The position numbers and the translations under genes were made by a program. Below the pieces are notes generated by a model. That model was not told the origin of the DNA. It ran no database searches and worked only from the letters and a program-made list of their open reading frames with translations. A stretch of 64,000 nt of DNA from Argopecten irradians (lineage: Eukaryota; Mollusca; Bivalvia; Pectinida; Pectinidae). The DNA lies in assembly GCF_041381155.1 (NCBI RefSeq), contig NC_091147.1, positions 10,004,837-10,068,836 of the forward strand, given 5' to 3'. Below are positions 11,951 to 24,512 of the stretch, in pieces; positions within the stretch are counted from its first letter, which is position 1, and each line of letters begins with the position of its first letter.

Positions 11951-12090
11951 TTTCTGTGTTTACTCCGGAACACACTGCTCCTCTGAAATGGTGAATGTTA
12001 GCTTATCACTGATTGGCTGAGCGGTTCTCACTTCCTTTGCGATTCCATCATCTGAAACATGATTGGTTTATGGACTCAAGGAAAGCAAAT
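11951..12090. promoter_or_regulatory. Divergent promoter between EIF4E2 and MED4
   Basis: Only 140 bp separate the EIF4E2 ATG (minus, 11950-11948) from the MED4 ATG (plus, 12091). Inverted CCAAT boxes (ATTGG) lie at 12012-12016 and 12062-12066, and an ETS-like CTTCC lies near 12031. The MED4 start overlaps ATGGCGGC, which resembles a YY1 site. No TATA box is obvious, which suits a housekeeping bidirectional promoter. Start sites themselves are not visible. Confidence 0.65.
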
Positions 12091-15000
12091 ATGGCGGCAA
12101 TCAGCACCAAACAGATGCTACTGCAGCTTATAGAAGATACCGAAATAATATCTAAGTAAGGTTATTTAAAGTCACAAGTACATAATTATTTTATTCCGTT
12201 AAGTGAACAAACAACATTTACCTAAATAGCAATTACCTTTTTTCAGGAAAGCACAGGGTTCCTTTTAGTCTGGCCATTGAAGTCCATTGTCATATTAGAA
12301 AATGTTATTGTGATGTTTAGAAACGAGGAATATTTTAGTACAGGATTACCAGAGGATATTGTCGAATTGTCAAAATTTCTTATGCTTCTTCTGACAATTT
12401 CTATACATGTTCATCCCCTGTTATTTAAAACTAATAGATCTAAATTAATATTAATAAAAAGCTAAGCCAGTATCGACTGTAGGTTGGAGATTTTCTCTGT
12501 GTTGTCAGTTTTCCTCCATGTTTCAAACTTGCCACTTTCTACAGTTAGATAAAACAAGATTAACTGATATAATATAGAGAGCACAGACAGAACGGGCCAA
12601 ATGCAAAGCAAACTCTTGTGGTAGAGATGTCTCGGGGTCACATATTTTTTGATGAAGTGAAAGTAGAAGACAACTAATGATAATCTACGCTAAAATTGCT
12701 TTTCTTGTTATAAACTCAATGCCAGGAATTCAGCAAGGCCATGTTTCTAATATAAAAGATGGATTTTAGCAGTACAGTAAAATAATACACAATAAACAAT
12801 GACTTGAATAAGAACGAGACACATGACACTACAAGAGACCAGTTGGCTTATGGATCAAGGGAGATTACTGTTACGTCGCTGGAAACCTTTCTATATTTAC
12901 TTGTCATCAAAATCATCTAAACTGCATTAATTGCAATCATATATTACTATTTGGTAACAGTTTATAAAAAAAAAAAAAAAAAACCAATGGATTTAGGGTT
13001 CTGCTGCACTCTCAGATTGGCTTTGCCTAAAATTATTTACCCATATTTGACCAAATGAGCAACCAGGCCAGGATGCTAAAATAATTGACAAATAATGAGA
13101 GGGAGCAAATTGATGGCACAAAGTAATCTTAAATCAATTTGCAAAAGAAAGTAGTTTTTCGTTCGTTCGTTGCAATTCAATTTAAGGTACATGTATATGA
13201 CATTGAGGCTTCCAAAAAAGGAAACATGTGCTTATTAGGTGAAATTCGGTAATGAAATTATAAACAATGCATGATGAATGTTAATTTCTGGAATGTTAAA
13301 ATCTTTATGTAATTATAGGTTACCATATATATACGTATTAATTCAGTTACGACAACACTTTACATGTATGAAGGATTATACTTCATTTAGAATTTAAAAT
13401 GCTTGTTTTCCTCCTTTGAATAGGGAAATTTTTGAATTGATGAGCACACCAAAACAACAACAGCGAGCTGATGCGCCTGAAACACAAAAATTGATGGAAC
13501 TATTGGTCTTAAAAGATAAGGAAATCAAGGAGAATCTTAAAATAGGTAGTGTACTTCACATTGTTTTGTATATTTTTTTTAAAGTTTAGTTTTCCTAAAA
13601 TCAAATGAATGATCTTTATTTAATTCATTTGTAAACAAATGATAATTTTTCTACGTTTTTTCTAAGTGAAATGAATAACTAAATTAGATAGATCAGAATG
13701 CTATCAAAGGGGCCTTGAAGACTGGGACTTAGATATATAAAGTTGTTGGGTTGTGGGTCCATGGGCCTTTTACTTTAAAAAATAGAAACACACTAATCAC
13801 AAAAATTAAGTTGACATCCAATCAAACAATTACCAATATATATATTTTTGTATTGTACAGCTGCAGAGCAAGCAGAGATACAGAAAACAGTAGATGAACT
13901 GAAAACAGAAGTAGACAAACGTGATGCAGATATTAGGAATCTTCAAAAGAATCTCAAAGAAGCAGAAACTATATTGGTATTTTTTTTTTTTTTTTTTTTG
14001 TATTAACGTTATTAGGAAGCTAACCAGTCAATGCTTTACAGTGAGTGTATAGGTGTGATAGGTGAATGAAACAAGAAAAATAGCTGCTTCTATCTATCTT
14101 TTTTATTACTTCAGGAGCATCGCCACACAGATTACTGGGTCAAAAATTGAACCCCTGTCAATACAAAAGCCTTTGTATAGATATATTGTTCAACAATACA
14201 CACAGTTGAAATAGCAATTATTTAGACCGCGTACATACAATTATTTGAATATTCCGCGTTCAATATATTATCTATATTATGAAGAACATACCTTTGACTA
14301 TCATGGTGACGTAGTCCAGATAAACGTCTCGTTTAATATGTTGTCCGACGTAAACCTGTAGATTTCACCCTTCATCTCCCTGGCTAATGCGCCGCTCCCC
14401 TCTTACACACCACTTAAATACACATACAAACAGGCCCCTTTTCACGTGTGAACTCTCATGCTTTAGCTGACACATCCATACATACCTGGACACAACTGGA
14501 CGAACAGGTTACAGGTAAAAATAGACATAACATTTCAGTGGTCCCTCAATAATCCGGACACCTTCATTCCCAGCCTAAACCGTCCGGATTACGAGTTTTC
14601 CGGACCGCTGAATTCCATGTTCTTCGTCAATTAAATTGTCAGGTACGAGTTACTCCCCTTGACCTTGTAATCGATGATAGGCTTTTATGTAATGTACGTG
14701 TATTACAATTAATACTTCTTTTGATATGTTTTATAGGTATTTTTATATCATTACGTTAAGAATATTAAATAAACGTATTTCTTTTTCAAAATACGAAACC
14801 AAAAGCCATTGTTAATTGTGTACTATGTATGCATATTGCTACGTATTCCACCCTTCATCTGTCGTACGGCAAATTGCCTAACAAAAGATCAATATCATCA
14901 GAGTTCTTGGCATAAAAAACTATGAAAAAAAAAGTTGTGAACATTTTATAAACTCATATAAATATTATTTTGTATAATGTGTGATTTTAGTGACCATTTC

Positions 15001-18000
15001 TACAAGTCTTAAATTGCTTTCTGATTTAAAAAACGTATGTAACAACCACGCGCCTGTTCACATCTAACTTTGTGCACAATGTCACACACGTGTAAATGGC
15101 ATGTGCCGTAGCCTTTATATCTTATACCACAGACGATGAATTCGAATATATTCACATACATTTAAAACTCTTTATTAATTTTGTGAGTATTATCTCACTA
15201 TATTGTATTCGATACTCAAAGCGATATATTCTGCATGCGAAACAAATAAGGTATCTACAGCAGACGTACCCGTACCCAAGCTCAAACTGCATGTTTAAAA
15301 GCGTGTGGCTAAAATAATATTGCGTATCTTAATTTTAGCACTTAAGTTTGATCTCCTAAAGAAAACCAATGAACCGTTACATGACTGCATGTACCCGTGT
15401 GAAAGGTGTTCAGGTAAATGCCCGTGGCTATGACCTGGCAGCCGTCGTTATGACAACCCACTCAGTGTCAAGTGATAGTGTGTATTGTACACATGAATGT
15501 AGCTGGCCTTGGATTTTCTCGGCATGTGTCGACAACAAATTGCGGGAATTTATTAACGAAAATTACATTCCGTTCCCAAAATTGAGTTCTGGATTCGGAA
15601 AACGAATTTCCGGACTAGTGAGTATAAATAACGTTATGGAAATTCGTTCCCTGACATTTCCGTCCGGATTGTGAGTTTTCCGGACTATCGGCGTACGGAT
15701 TATTGCGGGTTCACTGTACATAACTACTGGACGCACATGGACACATACTATAAATAGACACACAAGTAAACAGATCACACTCACTGTAAACAGTGATCCA
15801 CATATATGGAACACGTGACAATATATATAGGATCTTACATGAGTGTTCATTTCATATGAGATTTTATGAAACGTGTCTAAGAAGTTTTAATTTTTGCAAG
15901 CCTTGGCAAGCAAAAATTAAAACTTTGACACGAGTTTCATAAAATCTCATATGAAATGAACACAAATTTAAGATACTTTTCATCACATAACTACATATAC
16001 ACTGAGGTGTTCCCGATCTGGAGTGGACACTTCAAGATGGCGGCCGGTTCGGAACAAAAAAGGTAAGTGTCGCACACAAAGTGAGGTTTCTGCAGAAATA
16101 AGGAGCCGATTTTTCCATAGCAAGGCTAGATTTTGAGATAATTTAACAAGGAACACGCACATCCATTCCTCTGGATCCATTATTACGTTTTATGGTTGTA
16201 TCACTGCTCAGAAGTAGGCGTTAGCTGCGATTTAAAAATCGAAGCGTAACAATCATTGTAAACATGCGATTTTCGGACGTTTTGATGCTTATATACTGAA
16301 TGATTCATCATGTATATCACAAAATGGCGTTTCTACTTAATTCTGGCAAAGCACAACTCATTTGGTCAACTTATTAATTAGTTATCAATGTTTAAACAAT
16401 TTCGCATTGACACGGAGTGGACCCTGAAAATTTACGATCTTTTAATCATGGAGTGGACTCGAAATTTTGGGTACGGAGTATACTTTTTGGATACGGAGTG
16501 GACTGGGCAATTGTAATCTCAAAAGGCACATGGAAAGCCACTGACAGGAAGCATTAAAGTGTTCATACTGTCATCACAATTAATAGTGAATCACTAAATC
16601 ATAATGATATACTTTAGCATGGCTTTGAAATATTTTATTACTTCATAGTTTTACGAAATATTTAACAGAGTTTTTAATGACTCAAGAAGAGAAAGTTCTC
16701 TGATAAGTTTTTTTCGGTTAGGTGCTGTTGTGCAAAAATCATAATCATTCATGTTCATGTATGTTGATTTACTTGATAAAGAAACCAAGTTGTTTTACAA
16801 GTGAAATTGTTTTATTCTTTCATAGCATCGATCAACACTGATTATTGTTTTTCACAAAAAAGTATCGCTGTCTTTGCGATTTGGACCTAAATACACTCAT
16901 TCACAGTCTTAAAGATGGAGTCCACGTCTAACATGTGAAAGGGTTTTGGTGTCGTGGGCTCGGTGAAATTCCCTAACTAAAAAGCGGTTTTCTTGAAGGT
17001 TCATCTGGCTTGCTCACGTTTCCTTTTCTTCGTTACCTCGCACCTCTTGCCCTTTCTACTGCATAGAACTCATGGTCCCTACAAACATCAATTATTAATT
17101 AATACAATTATCGTAAAACGAAAGTAATTTAATGCAAGTCATATGAATATCATACCGTGCACATGAATGGATGTAATTATTATCATTTACAATTGTCCAC
17201 TCCGTATCCAAATGTGTCCACTCTGTATCCAAAAAGTATACTCCGTACCCAAAATTTCGAGTCCACTCCGTGATTAAAAGATCATAAATTTTCAGGGTCC
17301 ACTCCATGTCAATGCGAAATTGTTTAAACATTGATAACTAATTAATCAGTTGACCAAATGAGTTGTGCTTTGGCAGAATTAAGTAGAAACGCCATTTTGT
17401 GAAACATTTGGTACATAAGCATCAAAACGTCCGAAAATTGCATGTTTACAATGATTGTTACGCTTCGATTTTAAAATCGCAACTTACGCCTACTTCTGAG
17501 CAGTGATACAACCATAAAACGTAATGATGGATCCAGAGGAATGGAAGTGCGTGTTCCTTGTCAAATTCTTTCAAAATCTAGCCTTGCTATTAAAAAAATC
17601 GGCTCCATATTTCTGCAGAAACCTCACTTTGTAAATGACACCTACCTTTTTCGTTCTGAACCGGCTGCCATCTTGAAGTGTCCACTCCAGATCGGGTACA
17701 CTGCAGTGAAATACCTAAATAAGAAAGAATTTCACGTCAAAATGTATTCCAAAAATCAGCAGATAGATTGTTTCTGTCTGACGTCATAATGAATTTCCAG
17801 CCAATGAGAATCACTCCAGGTCATATTACACTAGTGGCAAAATCACTGGATATCAGGCGGATTATGTGATAAATACACATATTTAACCCTACAACATATG
17901 TAATGTAGATTTATTAGAGCACTGTGTTCTTTGAGGCCCATTGGGCCGCAAGTAAAGCTCTCTGATACCTTTTAAAAGAGTTGCCTCCCCTTTCCTGTTA

Positions 18001-20432
18001 TGATTAAAAGGAAATGTGTTATTCAAAACCAAAATAATTTCAAAATCAAAGTAATCATGCCTTTTGAATTCAACACTGCAATTAAATCAAAAGAACAAAA
18101 AAAATAACATTCGCATACTATTTATATCCAGTATGTTGCCTTTTTCTTGTGAAAAAACAACCTTTGTCTGAAATGATTTTCTTGCAACAGCTAGATTCTG
18201 AATAATGACACAATAATCTAGAACTTTCAGCACCTGCATTTCCAAAAGTTTCACCAACTAAATGAAAGTTAATATAGGTTACACAGGATATAAATGATCT
18301 TTTAGAGTGATTATTTGAAATTAAAGTTACGTAGGAAACTTTACATTAAATATCAGGAAATTCATTGAAGATTGGTAGAGAGTGACCTCCAACTTCAAAG
18401 GGTTGATAGTGTACTGTTATACTTTGTTAATGTACATCAATGGATCAAACTACCTGTCTTAACTGTTATCACACACAGAGCCTTCAGTTTTACTATGACA
18501 TAGTACATGGATTGATATAACGACAGTGATAGTAACCCTTGGAGGATTTTTGTCTTGTCACATTTTCATGACAACTTGAACTAATTATCATGTCTAATTG
18601 AAATGTTGATTTTACAGTCCACAGCTATTTACCAAGCCAAACAGAAACTAGAAGCCATAAGACAAGCTAATAACCAGACCATAGCGTCAGAGGAATTAAT
18701 CAAATTTGCCCACAGAATCAGTGCCAGTAATGCTGTAGCTTCCCCACCAACATGGACTCCTGGTAAATGTCTTTAGTAAATCATATATCGTTTCCTAAAT
18801 GTAGCTACTGAATTGTTCAGTTTCTATACGGTATAGTTGTTTAATTTTGCGAGGAGATCATTTTGCAATTTCCCCTTTGATACTTCTTCATGGGGAGAAA
18901 TGTTCACTTTTGTTTATTTCTAACAGTAAAAAGTTAATCTAAATATTTTACTTGTAATCATATCATTTCTTTGTCAAATTAGATAAACTAATACAAACAA
19001 TATTTTCCCTTGTAAGAAATTTGCCAAGGTTAGCAGTTCAGGTGTGATGGGTCAATATACAGAGGAATGGTATATCCCTGTCTTTATATACAATACTGAA
19101 AGCTGCTATCAACCACCAACTGGCTACTAAAACTAATAAATTAGGGCTCTTAGTGGCCTACTTCAACACACATTGACTTAACTCGTCTTCAAGATAAAAA
19201 TTTTATTTAGCATCTGAACATTTTGTTGTGTGGTGTCAAGCATCATCAAGAAAAGTGCACAAAACCCTAAAATTCTACATAAGCTATTGTATTGTTCTTT
19301 TGATTGTCTTTACAAACTGGTCTGACAGCTTACTGTAATGTTTATCCTAGGTGATCCCAGGAGGCCCTACCCCACTGACTTTGAGATGAGACTGGGTTTC
19401 CTTGGGAAATGCAGTGGTGACTTGCCTATGAATGGTCAGCAGTTACAGTCACAGGGGTCGTACGGAGAACCGATGTCCAGTAACAGGACATCCGCAGTAT
19501 TAGGAGGTAAGGGTCGTTCTCAGGAAAATATGTGGGACCAGCGGACAGCACTTTAATAAATAATGAGTGTTGGGCATTGATCAGATTAAAATAATTTTTC
19601 GGTGGTGTTTGGATGAGGTTTGTTTGTTTGATTAATTAACGTCCTATTAACAGCTATGGTCATGTAAAAACGGTCTCCCTTGTATGAGGTGTGTTGCATG
19701 TAAGTTGTGCAAGGGTGTGTTTGGGGAGACTGCGATATATTCATGTTGATACTGTTGTTGGGTTATGGTTTGTTTTGGCAACCTAGATAATATACAGATA
19801 CACTTTACCTAATATTTCCTGTCAGATCACCTATGTATGTTTGTATAAATGTCAATGGGTAGTTAAACTTAAACATACAAAGTGGTTGTATAAGTTCAGC
19901 TTGAGAAGATTGATAGGCACACTCAAGGTTTCCTAAAGGCCTCAACATGTATAACTATTAATCTTATTTTTCTCATGGCAATAAGATACAATTTATTGCT
20001 AACTAAAAACATGAAAACAGATATGTTGTTTTATTGCAATAGAAATTTCTTTGATATGGTACAAACTTTGACACTGTCTCTCCTTACTTTAAACGATACT
20101 TTGATATTTCAAAATTTTATCAAATGTAGAATAGAATGACTTGGTAGATGTAACAAAGTTTACAAGCCAGATGTATTCAATGTTTTAAGCTAATTCTTGC
20201 ATCCACATATCACTCTACTCTTGTTTGTTTTTATCACACAGAGCCAACATCTGCAAGTACACCTTCCTCAGTATCGTCATGGCAACCAGCACCGGAGCTA
20301 CATCATTCGTTGTCCACAGGAAGTGGAGGTGCGTCAGGTTTCTTGACGGAGATAAAGGGACATAATAAGGAGAACGAGGATGTGGGATTTATGTCCAGTG
20401 ACTCGTCAAGCAGTTCATCAAGTGATGAATAA
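12091..20432 (+). CDS. MED4: Mediator complex subunit 4, six coding exons
   Basis: Core subunit of the Mediator middle module, which links transcription factors to RNA polymerase II in the nucleus. Exons: 12091-12155, 13424-13545, 13861-13976, 18618-18762, 19351-19506 and 20242-20432. Phases join to 264 residues (human about 270). The first 100 residues are largely helical, matching the MED4 coiled-coil ([16 protein letters not shown], then [18 protein letters not shown] with minor variation). Exon 4 has [12 protein letters not shown] and exon 5 opens [14 protein letters not shown], both family hallmarks. The end, [15 protein letters not shown] plus a serine run, matches the acidic Ser-rich human tail. 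AATAAA at 20428-20433 overlaps the stop codon. Intron 3 (4.6 kb) is full of transposon-like repeats. The start is supported by position, family similarity and the ATGGCGGC context. Confidence 0.96.
14536..15716. mobile_element. Non-autonomous DNA transposon with CAGTG ends (pogo/Tigger-like)
   Basis: The left end CAGTGGTCCCTCAATAATCC is mirrored by the right end, whose reverse complement begins CAGTGAACCCGCAATAATCC. Both ends carry further copies of CGGATT...GAGTTTTCCGGAC. Ends of the form CAGTG followed by AATCCGGAC resemble the pogo/Tigger branch of Tc1/mariner. No transposase was recognised; the 101-residue open frame inside looks accidental. The element lies in MED4 intron 3. Confidence 0.6.
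15843..15963. repeat. Hairpin-forming inverted repeat, about 59-bp arms
   Basis: GTGTTCATTTCATATGAGAT at the left is the reverse complement of the right end. Pairing continues through a TTTTAATTTTTGC block to a tiny centre near 15902, with a few mismatches. It is MITE-like in size and lies in MED4 intron 3 directly before the 16.0-kb inverted-repeat element. Confidence 0.8.
16000..17708. mobile_element. 1.7-kb element with about 500-bp terminal inverted repeats
   Basis: The left arm (about 16000-16515) is the diverged reverse complement of the right arm (about 17192-17708). The outer ends are CACTGAGGTGTTCCCGATCT and, on the other strand, CACTGCAGTGTACCCGATCT. The inner arm parts carry repeated GGAGTGGAC motifs. 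The centre (16516-17191) is unique and AT-rich, without a recognisable transposase. Each arm holds an outward-to-inward ATG stretch ending in a GTAAGT or GTAGGT donor (left: ATG at about 16036, MAAGSEQK). It sits in MED4 intron 3. Superfamily is unknown; target-site duplications are not obvious. Confidence 0.75.
19625..19745. repeat. Dispersed repeat with AACGTCCTATTAACAGC core
   Basis: ATTAACGTCCTATTAACAGC followed by GGTCATG and a CTCCC block. A related copy is at about 40960-41060 (AATGCCCTATTAACAGC). Shorter traces containing GGGTCATTTAAGGA occur near 28435 and 29432. The element class is unknown. Confidence 0.5.
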
Positions 20433-21094
20433 AATTATTTATTGTCTGTAGATTTGACAGTGTTTTTAATTGTGAACTAAATGATTGTGTTCTGTTGAGA
20501 ATGGATATTGAATTGTGTATTTAAATGTTTTACCTGATTGTTAGTCTACCAGGTAAATTGACATTACTACCCCATGACTTCCTTAACTTTGACTGGTGTC
20601 ACTGTAAACATATAAATTAGCATTAATCCTATTTTAACCCTTTTCATGCCAGAAATTGTGCGCTAAATATGAGTGCATTAATTGTATTTTCTAAATATTG
20701 TATGAATAACCGTCATGTAGACACCACTAAATCAACAATACACACACTTGTTCAAGGTACTATTTGTACTAAAATAGGATCATGTCTATATAATGTATGT
20801 TTCCTTTAGCAGTTATTTTCAGGAGGATCATCTTTTCGTAATTAGGAAGACCAAACGAAATATGATATGTAAAAATTGACATTTAAAGTGAATAGTCTAG
20901 CAAAGGAAGGCTAAAGTCGGTTAAATGGTGTTGATATATCCAGTATCATTTCTTATGAAATAGGAAAAAAACCTTTCCCGTCAAAATCGCTTCCGAATGC
21001 AAAGAAATTGATTTATATTAAAGGAATCCTTAAGATCCTTCCGACTGGCTATGTCCATGTTACATTCCCACGTAGAATTTTTAGAACTGTGCTA
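20433..21094. other. MED4 3' flank
   Basis: No coding signal. The segment 20885-21060 belongs to a dispersed repeat whose second copy lies at 41366-41520 in U2SURP intron 2. Shared motifs are GGCTAAAGTCGGT, TTTCTTATGAAATAG and GGAATCCT. Confidence 0.55.
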
Positions 21095-23129
21095 ATTGCT
21101 AGACATATGAGTGGATGGTGACTTTCTACCTAGACATATGAGTTGATGGTGACTTTCTAGTAAGACATATGAGTTGATGGTGACTTTCTAGCTAAACATA
21201 TGAGTTGAAGGTGACTTTCTAGCAAGACATATGAGTTGACAGTGACTTTTCGAGCAAGACATTTGAGTTGACAGTGACTTTCTAGCAAGACATATGAGTT
21301 GATGGTGACTTTCTAGTTAGACATATGAATGGTGACTTTCTAGCTAGACATATGAGTTTAGTGACTTACTTTTAAGACATGAGTTGACTGACTTTAGCAA
21401 GACATTTGAGCTGACGGACTTTCTAGCAAGACATATGAGTTGAAGGTGACTTTCTAGCATATGAGTTGAAGGTGACTTTCTAAGACATAGGAGTTGACAG
21501 GGACTTACTATTAAGACAGATGAGTTGATTGGGACTTTCTAACAAGACACATGAGTTGACAGTGACTTTCTAGCTAGACATATGAGTTGATGGTGACTTT
21601 CTAACTAGACATATGAGTTGATGGTGACTTTCTAGCTAGACATATGAGTTGATGGTGACTTTCTAGCTAGACAAATGAGTTGATGGTGACTTTCTAGCTA
21701 GACATATGAGTTGATGGTGACTTTCTAGCTAGACATATGAGTTGATGGTGACTTTCTAGCTAGACATTTGAGCTGATGGTGACTTTCTAGCTAGACATAT
21801 GAGTTGACAGGTGACTTTTACAAGACTGAGTTGACAGGACTTATATTAAGACATATGAGTGACAGTGACTTTCTAGCTAGACATATGAGTTGATGGTGAC
21901 TTTCTAGCTAGACATATGAGTTGATGGTGACTTTCTAGCTAGACATATGAGTTGATGTGACTTTCTAGCTAGACATATGAGTTGATGGTGACTTTCTAGC
22001 TAGACATATGAGTTGATGGTGACTTTCTAGCTAGACATATGAGTTGATGGTGACTTTCTAGCTAGACATATGAGTTGATGGTGACTTTCTAGCTAGACAT
22101 TTGAGTTGACAGTGACTTTCTAGCTGAGACATATGAGTGATAGTGAGTGACTTTCTAGCTAGACATATGAGTTGATGGTGACTTTCTAGCTAGACATATG
22201 AGTTGATGGTGACTTTCTAGCTAGACATATGAGTTGACAGTGACTTTCTAGCTAGACATATGAGTTGATGGTGACTTTCTAGCTAGACATATGAGTTATG
22301 GTGACTTTCTAGCTAGACATATGAGTTGATGGTGACTTTCTAGCTAGACATATGAGTTGATGGTGACTTTCTAGCTAGACATATGAGTTGATGGTGACTT
22401 TCTAGCTAGACATATGAGTTGATGGTGACTTTCTAGCTAGACATATGAGTTATGGTGACTTTCTAGCTAGACATATGAGTTATGGTGACTTTCTAGTTAG
22501 ACATATGAGTTATGGTGACTTTCTAGCTAGACATATGAGTTGACAGTGACTTTCTAACTAGACATATGAGTTGATGGTGACTTTCTAGCTAGACATATGA
22601 GTTATGGTGACTTTCTAGCTAGACATATGAGTTGATGGTGACTTTCTAGCTAGACATATGAGTTGATGGTGACTTTCTAGCTAGACATATGAGTTGATGG
22701 TGACTTTCTAGCTAGACATATGAGTTGATGGTGACTTTCTAGCTAGACATATGAGTTGATAGTGACTTTCTAGCTAGACATATGAGTTGACAGTGACTTT
22801 CTAGCTAGACATATGAGTTAGGTGACTTTCTAGCTAGACATATGTTAAGGTGACTTTCTAGCTAGACATATGAGTTGGACATGACTTTCTAGCAAGACAT
22901 ATGAGTTGACAGTGACTTTTCTAGCAAGACATATGGATTGACAGTGACTTTCTAGCAATACATATGGATTGAGAGTGACTTTCTAGCTAGATATAAGAGT
23001 GGACATGACTTTCTAGCAAGACATATGGATTGACAGTGACTTTCTAGCTAGACATTTGAGCTGAAAGTGACTTTCTGACAAGACATATGAGTTGACAGTG
23101 AAGTTCTAGCTAGAAATATGAGTTGACAG
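21095..23129. repeat. 31-bp satellite array, about 65 units
   Basis: Consensus GACATATGAGTTGATGGTGACTTTCTAGCTA split at any phase. Central units (about 21580-22800) are highly homogeneous, while both edges are degenerate and contain indels, a typical pattern of array homogenisation. Each unit contains CATATG and CTAGCTAG. It lies in the intergenic region 3' of MED4, with no coding meaning. Confidence 0.95.
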
Positions 23130-23730
23130 GCCAACCTACTATCCAATCCTCAAAGGTTTAATGCTTGAAATTTAACAAAAGGCTGGTGTTATTTACTGGG
23201 GATCCTCTAGAAACTATAGACTGGTGCTATTTTTCTCCAGGAGGGAATCCCGGAGAGAGAATGGAAACAATGACGACTCGATAATCTAGTAAATACCAGA
23301 TAAAGGTTGTTTGTACTGGATTAAGCACAGACTTGACAGAAAGAAAGCAGGTCTAGCACTTCTGTAAACAACTATAACCAATCTAACCACCAACATTGAT
23401 TGGTCTTTGGTCACACAAGATACATATACAGCAAGTTGGTGATATGTATATGTGGTGTTGTGTATTGTCTGTCAGGAGAATTAACTTCTTCTCAATAACC
23501 ATACAACACAGAGACTTCAGACTTGGTCTTTAGCATAATCTGATAAAGGACTACCAGGTTTGGTAATTTAAAATAAATGAATAACCTAGACATTTTGTTT
23601 ATGACCACAGCACTGTCTTACAAAATCTTGAAAACCAGAAACCACATGACTGAAAGATATGGGGTCTATATAGCATGCTTGGATGGAGACTATTCAAAAT
23701 GACAATGGTAAAATATGTAGGATTATTATC
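23130..23730. other. Intergenic sequence, nothing recognised
   Basis: Unique-looking sequence between the 31-bp satellite and the 312-bp direct duplication. Neither strand shows a coding exon or RNA gene. Confidence 0.5.
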
Positions 23731-24042
23731 GAAAAGGCCACATAATATTGGGCCTTGTAGCATGCTGAGATTAAGAACTACGTACCAAGTTTGTTCAAAT
23801 AAATAACCTTGACCTTTCATGAACCTGTAGATGGTCCAGGTGTGTTTGCACTGATGTTAGATATCAGTTTTATGAACATACCAGATACAGTAAAACATGT
23901 CTAGTTATCATGTTTAAAACAAATTCATGGTTATAATTTAGTATTTTCATTCACCATCAATGTCCCTATAAATTGTTTATAATATGTGCAGTCAGTTTGT
24001 TTTTACCGTACATTTTCATTTTTGAACAGAGAATAAGTGTTA
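23731..24042. repeat. 312-bp direct repeat, left copy
   Basis: Runs from GAAAAGGCCACATAATATTG to GAGAATAAGTGTTA and is nearly identical to 24513-24824. It directly abuts a dispersed repeat element that fills the gap between the copies. Confidence 0.9.
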
Positions 24043-24512
24043 CAAGAGATCCCAGAGGGATCTTGGCGCCCATCAAAGAATGATCTACGTCTGACAATAG
24101 AAAGAAGGATCTTTTCTCTGCTTTTCAAACCTTTACTGTATATTACTACATATGAAATTTGAGAAAGATCTTTTCAGTACTTTCTGAGATATATAACACT
24201 AACAAACTTCAATTATCAAAATCCAAGATGGCTACCTGTTGGCCATCTTGTTGACCGATCGGTCCCAATATGCAATATGCAGGTCCTAGGAGAACCTACA
24301 TATAAAATTTGAGACAGATCGCTTCAGTACTTTCTGAGAAATAGCGGTAACAAAATGCAATATGCACAACTAGGGCCCTAGGGGAACCTACACGTGAAAT
24401 TTGAGAGAGATCCCTTCAGTTCTTTCTTAGAAATAGCTGTAACAAACTTTAAGTATCAAAATCCAAGATGGCGGCCTGGCGGCCATCTTGTTGACCGTTC
24501 GATTACAAAATA
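24043..24512. repeat. Dispersed repeat, GGCGCCCA/GGCGGCC family, copy 2
   Basis: Starts CAAGAGATCCCAGAGGGATC followed by GGCGCCCATCAAAG, like copy 1 at 2907 and copy 3 at 61457. It contains subunits with CAAGATGG(C/G)...GCCATCTTG palindromes. It lacks the GGACGGATGGACGG tail of copy 1. It is flanked exactly by 312-bp direct repeats. Confidence 0.75.

Noticed and set aside
13977..18617. Hidden extra MED4 exon in the long intron 3
   Set aside because: Exons 3 and 4 join in phase and align continuously with human MED4, leaving no missing residues.
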